From an uncultured Bacteroidales bacterium (GTDB lineage: Bacteria > Bacteroidota > Bacteroidia > Bacteroidales > UBA932): DNA of 19,297 nucleotides. Positions 15,509 to 19,297 of the stretch are shown one piece after another; position 1 is the first letter of the stretch; each line of letters begins with the position of its first letter. Both the position numbers and the translations under genes were made by a program. The notes beneath the pieces were generated by a model. It searched no databases and had not been told where the DNA came from. It was given only the letters and a program-made list of their open reading frames with translations. The stretch covers positions 1 to 19,297 of the forward strand of contig CAMJHJ010000019.1 in NCBI GenBank assembly GCA_946405485.1. Direction: 5' to 3'.

Positions 15509-16456
15509 TCAGAAGGTAAAGCCGAGACTGATGCCGACCGCATTGACGGGCCGGGAGGCAAACTGGAGGTCCGGCGTGATGAGGGTGGGCCTGATGTGCA
15601 TCGAGATGTCATCGTTCACTTCAAAGTCATTCATGTAGGAGAAGACATTCGCGTCGATGACCTGGATCAGGTAGAATCCGGCGATGGCCAGCACGGAATA
15701 ATCCCTGTAGCGGCGGAAGATGTCGCGATAGTAGAGGGCAGTCTCCGCAGAGAACGGGCCGTCGTACTGTTCGCCACTCGTTGCGGCCAGGTAAATATTC
15801 TTGTATTTCAGGTAGTTGCGTTTGTTGAGCGCCCAATAATGGTACGCGCCGATCAGGCATCCCCAATAAATGGGCACCTTCCAGTAGTCGTGGTTGTACA
15901 CCTGTCCCAGACCGGGGAAGAGCAGGGAATAAAGCGTCGCGCGTCCCGGCAGCGGATCGCGGTCGGACTTGAAGTTGACGACACCGTCCATCAGGGTGGC
16001 CCAGTAGATGAGCGCGCCTCCGGCGAAGAAATAGGTGCTCATCTGCTTCGCGTGGTCATTGACCGTGTAGGGCGTCTCGGGATCGAGCTCAAGCGCGGCG
16101 TTATAGGCAGTCAGGGAACGGGTGTACTGGCTCCTGTAATGGAATCCCATACCCACGGTCGCTCCCAGTCCTCCGTAGATAATGGGGAGTTTCCAGTACT
16201 GCTTGTTGTAAATCTGCTGTCCTCCGATCAGGACCATGGATCCTGCGAAAGAGGTCCCGATCTGGATCGTGTCCTTGTGCGCGATACCCCGGATATAGTC
16301 CTTGACGGAAAACAGGGGCTTCTGCGCCGTGTCCGCATCGCTGGTGCCATAGTTGTTCTGCGAGAACGCTTCACGCTTGAACTGGGCGGATGCGTTCCCG
16401 GAGAAAGCCAGGAAGAACACCAGGGCGGCAAGGAGGATCGGGAGGCGTTTCGTCAT
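15509..16456 (-). CDS. DUF5683 exported protein
   Basis: This 315-residue protein has a clear signal peptide (cleavage after NASA, residue 24) and no known biochemical function. It matches the DUF5683 family common in Bacteroidota, seen by the PGRATLYSLLFPGLGQVYN segment (170-188). It appears internally duplicated: GGQQIYNKQYWKLPIIYGGL (78-97) resembles GLGQVYNHDYWKVPIYWGCL (182-201), each followed by tyrosine-rich DNA-free amphipathic sequence. Several hydrophobic segments and the C-terminal FTF ending suggest an envelope location, perhaps the outer membrane. The ATG overlaps the parB stop by one base (TGATG), and mltD follows after 5 nt. This placement between segregation genes and a wall hydrolase suggests an envelope role tied to growth or division, which is inference. 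Confidence 0.82.
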   Translation of the reverse strand: MTKRLPILLAALVFFLAFSGNASAQFKREAFSQNNYGTSDADTAQKPLFSVKDYIRGIAHKDTIQIGTSFAGSMVLIGGQQIYNKQYWKLPIIYGGLGATVGMGFHYRSQYTRSLTAYNAALELDPETPYTVNDHAKQMSTYFFAGGALIYWATLMDGVVNFKSDRDPLPGRATLYSLLFPGLGQVYNHDYWKVPIYWGCLIGAYHYWALNKRNYLKYKNIYLAATSGEQYDGPFSAETALYYRDIFRRYRDYSVLAIAGFYLIQVIDANVFSYMNDFEVNDDISMHIRPTLITPDLQFASRPVNAVGISLGFTF

Positions 16457-17391
16457 CAGTTCTCGGTGCTCTCCAGGGCTTTGAGGAATTCTTCCATTTC
16501 AGCGTCGGATTCGAAACGGAGGGTGATGCTGCCTTTACCGGAGGCGCTTCTCTTGAGCGAGATGTTGTCTCCGAAATAACGTCCCATATACTCCAGGACC
16601 TTGTAGTAGGTCTCGGGAAGGTCTACATTGTCGTTATAGGGGGAGGGCATGGCGGCTCTTTCCAGTTTGCGCACCTTGTCCTCGAGCTGGCGGACGGAGA
16701 GATCCTCCTTGATCACGAGGTCGCAGAGCGCTTCCTGGTCTTTCGGCTCGTCGACGCCGAGGATGACCTTGGCATGGCCAACGCTGATCAGGCCGACCTT
16801 GAGGTCGTGCTGGACTTTGGCGGGAAGCCGCAACAGACGGAGGAAATTGGTCACGGAAGCCCGTTTCTTGCCGACCCGCTGGGCCATCTGATCCTGGGTG
16901 AGGTGGCATTCGTCGATCAGGCGCTGATAGCCGAGGGCGGTTTCGATCGGGTCGAGGTCCTGGCGCTGGACGTTCTCCACAAGCGCCATCTCGAGCATGC
17001 CCTGGTCGCTGGCAGCCAGGATGAAGGCCGGAATCATATCCATCCCGGCAAGTTTGCAGGCGCGGAAGCGCCGCTCGCCGCTGATGATCTGGTAGCGTCC
17101 GTTGCCGGTCTTGCGCACGGTGATCGGCTGGATCAGGCCCAGGGTACGGATGGAATCGGCCAATTCTTCTAAGGCATCCGGGTCGAAAGTGACGCGGGGC
17201 TGGAAGGGATTGGGCTCGATCATTCCCACGGGAATGCGCAGGACATCCGCCGCGGCTGCGGGATCCGTATCGTTGCTGACGATTTCTTTGTTGACGTATC
17301 CGACCGGCTTGCGGAAATTCTCTATGTCGGCGCTTTCTCCAAGCAGTGCGCCGAGTCCTTTCCCAAGCCCTCTTTGTGTCTTAGTTGCCAT
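16456..17391 (-). CDS. parB: Chromosome-partitioning protein ParB
   Basis: This 311-residue protein is the CTP-switch DNA clamp that loads at parS sites and spreads along the origin region. The N-terminus has the lysine/glycine-rich ParA-stimulating segment RGLGKGLGALLG (7-18). The ParB/Srx domain (~52-145) carries NPFQPR (61-66), GERRFRACKLAG (105-116) and ENVQRQDLDPIE (139-150). An HTH follows at ~165-192 (LTQDQMAQRVGKKRASVTNF), then a C-terminal dimerisation domain. The start overlaps the parA coding end by 11 nt. No parS-like GTTTCACGTGAAAC site is seen in the window. Confidence 0.96.
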   Translation of the reverse strand: MATKTQRGLGKGLGALLGESADIENFRKPVGYVNKEIVSNDTDPAAAADVLRIPVGMIEPNPFQPRVTFDPDALEELADSIRTLGLIQPITVRKTGNGRYQIISGERRFRACKLAGMDMIPAFILAASDQGMLEMALVENVQRQDLDPIETALGYQRLIDECHLTQDQMAQRVGKKRASVTNFLRLLRLPAKVQHDLKVGLISVGHAKVILGVDEPKDQEALCDLVIKEDLSVRQLEDKVRKLERAAMPSPYNDNVDLPETYYKVLEYMGRYFGDNISLKRSASGKGSITLRFESDAEMEEFLKALESTEN

Positions 17392-18169
17392 TGTCTGTCT
17401 TGTTTTCGTTTCTTTCGAGGACTTCCTTCGCCAGCTTGAGGTAGTTGCTGGAGCCGTTGCTCATCACGTCGTACAGGATGATGGGCTTGCCGTGGGAAGG
17501 CGCCTCGCTGAGGCGGATATTCCGCTGGATGATCGTATCAAAGACCATGTCCTGGAAGTGCTCCCGGAGCTCGCCGACCACTTCAGCATGGATCTTGGTG
17601 CGTCCGTCGAACATCGTGACGACGAAACCTTCGATGGTCAGGCCCGGATTGATGCCGTTTTGGACGAGGCGTATGGTTTGCAGGAGCTTGCCCAGCCCCT
17701 CGAGGGCGAAGAATTCCGGCTGGACCGGGATGATCACCGAGTCGGCCGCCGTCAGGGCGTTGACGGTCATCAGTCCGAGGGTGGGGGAGCAGTCGATGAT
17801 GATGTAGTCGTATTCGTCCCGTACGGGTGCGATCGCCTTCTTGAGGATGGACTCGCGCTCTTCGGTCTCCAGCATTTCAAACTCCACTCCGATGAGGTTG
17901 ATGTTGGAGGGAATCATATGGAGCAGGTTGATCTCGGTCTGGATCAACGCATCGCGTACGTCGATCTTGCCGATCATCATCTCATAGATCGAGCGCTTTT
18001 CGTCCTTGTCCGGCAGGAAGTTGAGGCCGGAGGTCGTATTGGCCTGGGGATCGGCATCGATGATGAGCACTTTCTTCTCCAGGACGGCGAGCGATGCGGC
18101 GAGATTGATGGCGGTGGTGGTTTTCCCGACGCCGCCTTTCTGGTTCGCGATGGCTATGACTTTACCCAT
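17381..18169 (-). CDS. parA: Chromosome-partitioning ATPase ParA (Soj)
   Basis: This 262-residue Walker-type ATPase moves ParB-bound origins by ATP-dependent, nonspecific nucleoid binding. The deviant Walker A is KGGVGKTTT (11-19), Walker A' IIDADPQANTTSG (36-48), and Walker B DYIIIDCSPTLGLMTVNAL. RNIRLSEAPSHGKPI near the C-terminus is typical of chromosomal Soj proteins. It has no N-terminal DNA-binding HTH, unlike large plasmid ParA proteins, so this is a chromosomal-type system. It is the first gene of the minus-strand operon continuing through parB, DUF5683, mltD and the DUF4886 lipoprotein gene. Confidence 0.97.
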   Translation of the reverse strand: MGKVIAIANQKGGVGKTTTAINLAASLAVLEKKVLIIDADPQANTTSGLNFLPDKDEKRSIYEMMIGKIDVRDALIQTEINLLHMIPSNINLIGVEFEMLETEERESILKKAIAPVRDEYDYIIIDCSPTLGLMTVNALTAADSVIIPVQPEFFALEGLGKLLQTIRLVQNGINPGLTIEGFVVTMFDGRTKIHAEVVGELREHFQDMVFDTIIQRNIRLSEAPSHGKPIILYDVMSNGSSNYLKLAKEVLERNENKTDNGN

Positions 18170-18193
18170 ATGGACAGAATAACGTTAATCAAG

Positions 18194-18210
18194 CAAATTT
18201 AACAAAAATA
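18194..18210 (-). promoter_or_regulatory. Candidate -7 boxes for the parA operon
   Basis: Two consensus boxes lie side by side on the minus strand: TATTTTTG (18210-18203) and TAAATTTG (18201-18194), 25-41 nt before the parA ATG. Neither has a clear TTTG at 19-21 nt upstream, so which is used is open. Confidence 0.4.
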
Positions 18211-18241
18211 TTCGATACCTCCGTTTATTTTATTAGTTTTG
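18211..18241 (+). promoter_or_regulatory. Candidate promoter for the lipid-kinase gene
   Basis: TTCG (18211-18214, one mismatch to TTTG), then 19 nt, then TAGTTTTG (18234-18241), an exact TAnnTTTG -7 box. The ATG at 18267 is 25 nt beyond the box. Confidence 0.5.
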
Positions 18242-18266
18242 TCTTTCGAACCAAGATACTTGACCT

Positions 18267-19199
18267 ATGCCTGCACTTTTCCCCGACTGGTATTGTATTA
18301 TCAATCCGCATGCCGGCTCCGGCAAGACGATGCCTCAATGGGCGATCGCCGAGAAGATCCTGACGTCCTCGTCCATCCCTTACAAAACCAGCCTGACCAA
18401 CTATAAATATCATGCTGAGAAACTGGCCTACGAGGCTGCCGGGCGCGGTTATCGCAAGTTCCTGGCGGTCGGCGGGGACGGTTCCGTGCATGAGGTCTTG
18501 AATGGGATTGTCCGCTATGCGGAAGAGGCCGGCGTCGCTCCGGAGGAGTTTACGCTTTCCGTGATTCCCATCGGGTCCGGCAATGACTGGATCAAGTCTC
18601 TCGGCATCCCTCATGATACGAAGGTCGCGGTGGATCTGCTGACCCGCGGATCCTTCGCGAGGCAGGACATCGTCCGCGTGGAGACCTCGAAAGGAACCTG
18701 TTATATGGCCAACATCGGCGGCGTGGGTTTTGATTCCCATGTCTGTGACCGGGTCAACGCATTAAAAGAACAGGGCAAGCGCGGGAAACTGATCTATCTG
18801 GGTGCCCTGCTCTACACGATGTTCCATACGAAGGCTTTCCACGCCCGCATTGTCGCGGACGGCGTCTGTGTCTTTGATGGGGACGCCTATTCGGTCGCTT
18901 TCGGCAACGGCCGCTACAGCGGGGGCGGGATGCGTCAGGTGCCGATGTCCGAGATCGACGACGGCTTGCTCGACTACATGGTCGTTCCCAAGGCCGGCCT
19001 GCTGAAGATTTTGACACAGATTCCGCGCCTGTACAACGGTACCGTCAACGAGTCCGGCCTCCTGCACACCGGCCGCTGCCGTGTCATGGAGATGGAAGGG
19101 GAGAATATCGTTGAGATTGACGGCGAGGTCGTCGGCTCACTGCCCCTGCGCTTGACGATGACCGGCCGCCAGCTCTGCGTCCCGGTGGGGGATCGCTGA
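18267..19199 (+). CDS. YegS/DgkB-type lipid (diacylglycerol) kinase family protein
   Basis: This 310-residue soluble or peripheral kinase probably phosphorylates diacylglycerol or a related lipid with ATP. The nucleotide-binding signature is FLAVGGDGSVHEVLNG (65-80), followed by VIPIGSGNDWIKSL (99-112), MANIGGVGFDSHV (147-159), FGNGRYSGGGMRQVP (212-226) and DDGLLD (231-236) with the likely catalytic aspartate. DGEVVGS (285-291) near the C-terminus is also typical. Length fits the DAGK_cat family. Substrate cannot be told from sequence; YegS itself favours phosphatidylglycerol, and DgkB uses diacylglycerol. It has its own promoter, divergent from parA, and a strong hairpin follows its stop. 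Confidence 0.9.
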   Translation: MPALFPDWYCIINPHAGSGKTMPQWAIAEKILTSSSIPYKTSLTNYKYHAEKLAYEAAGRGYRKFLAVGGDGSVHEVLNGIVRYAEEAGVAPEEFTLSVIPIGSGNDWIKSLGIPHDTKVAVDLLTRGSFARQDIVRVETSKGTCYMANIGGVGFDSHVCDRVNALKEQGKRGKLIYLGALLYTMFHTKAFHARIVADGVCVFDGDAYSVAFGNGRYSGGGMRQVPMSEIDDGLLDYMVVPKAGLLKILTQIPRLYNGTVNESGLLHTGRCRVMEMEGENIVEIDGEVVGSLPLRLTMTGRQLCVPVGDR

Positions 19200-19220
19200 T
19201 TCGTCATCCGGAAAAGTGAT

Positions 19221-19250
19221 CGTCCTGCTGCCCGGGAAGGCAGCAGGACG
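19221..19250 (+). terminator. Intrinsic terminator after the lipid-kinase gene
   Basis: A perfect 12-bp stem, CGTCCTGCTGCC (19221-19232) with GGCAGCAGGACG (19239-19250), closes a 6-nt loop and is followed by TTCATTTT. It begins 21 nt after the stop codon. Confidence 0.75.
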
Positions 19251-19297
19251 TTCATTTTGGGCCTGTTTTGACCTTCCTGCCGCAGGTTCCGGCAGCA

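Noticed and set aside
14076..15638. Plus-strand open frame of about 520 codons opposite mltD
   Set aside because: It is antisense to a well-conserved lytic transglycosylase and is Asp/Val/His-rich shadow sequence. Long antisense frames recur opposite most genes here because of codon bias.
18180..18187. TAACGTTA palindrome in the parA leader
   Set aside because: Eight bases of symmetry in AT-rich DNA is expected by chance, and no second copy is visible nearby.
16456..18266. parS site near parAB
   Set aside because: I looked for GTTTCACGTGAAAC-like sequences around the par genes and across the intergenic gaps and saw none. The site may lie outside the window or differ in sequence.
19277..19295. 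Short hairpin CTGCCG/CGGCAG at the window end
   Set aside because: Only 6 bp, no T-run visible, and the sequence is cut off by the window edge.
1..19297. tRNA or rRNA genes, CRISPR repeats, insertion sequences, toxin-antitoxin or defence genes
   Set aside because: Reading both strands gave no cloverleaf-like sequence, no regularly spaced repeats, no transposase frame and no defence-related domain. All intergenic gaps are under 100 bp and mostly hold promoters or terminators.

Overview
This window looks like ordinary chromosomal DNA from a member of the Bacteroidales (Bacteroidota). The evidence is phylum-typical families (DUF5683, DUF4886, a helix-hairpin-helix outer-membrane barrel protein, a fimbrillin-like lipoprotein), several intergenic TAnnTTTG boxes of the Bacteroidota -7 type, and no convincing Shine-Dalgarno sequences. 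Coding DNA is visibly GC-rich for the phylum, which would suit an Alistipes-like or uncultured gut/rumen lineage; that placement is inference. I see no mobile elements, CRISPR arrays, rRNA or tRNA genes. Genes are tightly packed and every intergenic gap is under 100 bp, so no stretch over 300 bp lacks a gene.

Layout. (1) 66-1340, minus: nucleoside permease NupG, divergent from (2) a plus-strand operon at 1434-5428: tgt (queuosine tRNA modification), an LptF/LptG-family LPS-export permease, dut and murF. (3) A nitroreductase-family gene (5486-6097) with its own likely promoter meets, tail to tail, an HhH-domain outer-membrane protein (7819-6107). (4) 7911-9035 encodes a single polypeptide fusing hypoxanthine phosphoribosyltransferase to adenylate kinase. 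It is followed by a bidirectional terminator and a convergent RhaT-family transporter. (5) obgE and an overlapping PAP2 phosphatase (10209-11776) are divergent from rhaT. (6) A compact minus-strand operon (18169 to 11785) reads parA, parB, DUF5683 protein, MltD-like lytic transglycosylase with two LysM repeats, and a DUF4886/SGNH-like lipoprotein. (7) A YegS/DgkB-type lipid kinase gene (18267-19199) is divergent from parA and ends at a strong hairpin.

How the genes fit together. Much of the window serves envelope biogenesis: murF and MltD for peptidoglycan, the LptFG-type permease for LPS, PAP2 and the lipid kinase for lipid carriers or lipids, and the DUF5683 and DUF4886 envelope proteins. 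A second theme is nucleotide metabolism: nucleoside import, Hpt-Adk and dUTPase. The parAB genes are joined by very short overlaps and gaps to three envelope genes, physically tying chromosome segregation to wall remodelling. I found no clearly novel defence or mobile system. The points most worth a second look are the Hpt-Adk fusion, loss of the cysteine zinc ligands in Tgt, the par-envelope operon ending in a three-part SGNH lipoprotein, an internal duplication in the DUF5683 protein, and palindromic or interlocked divergent promoter regions.
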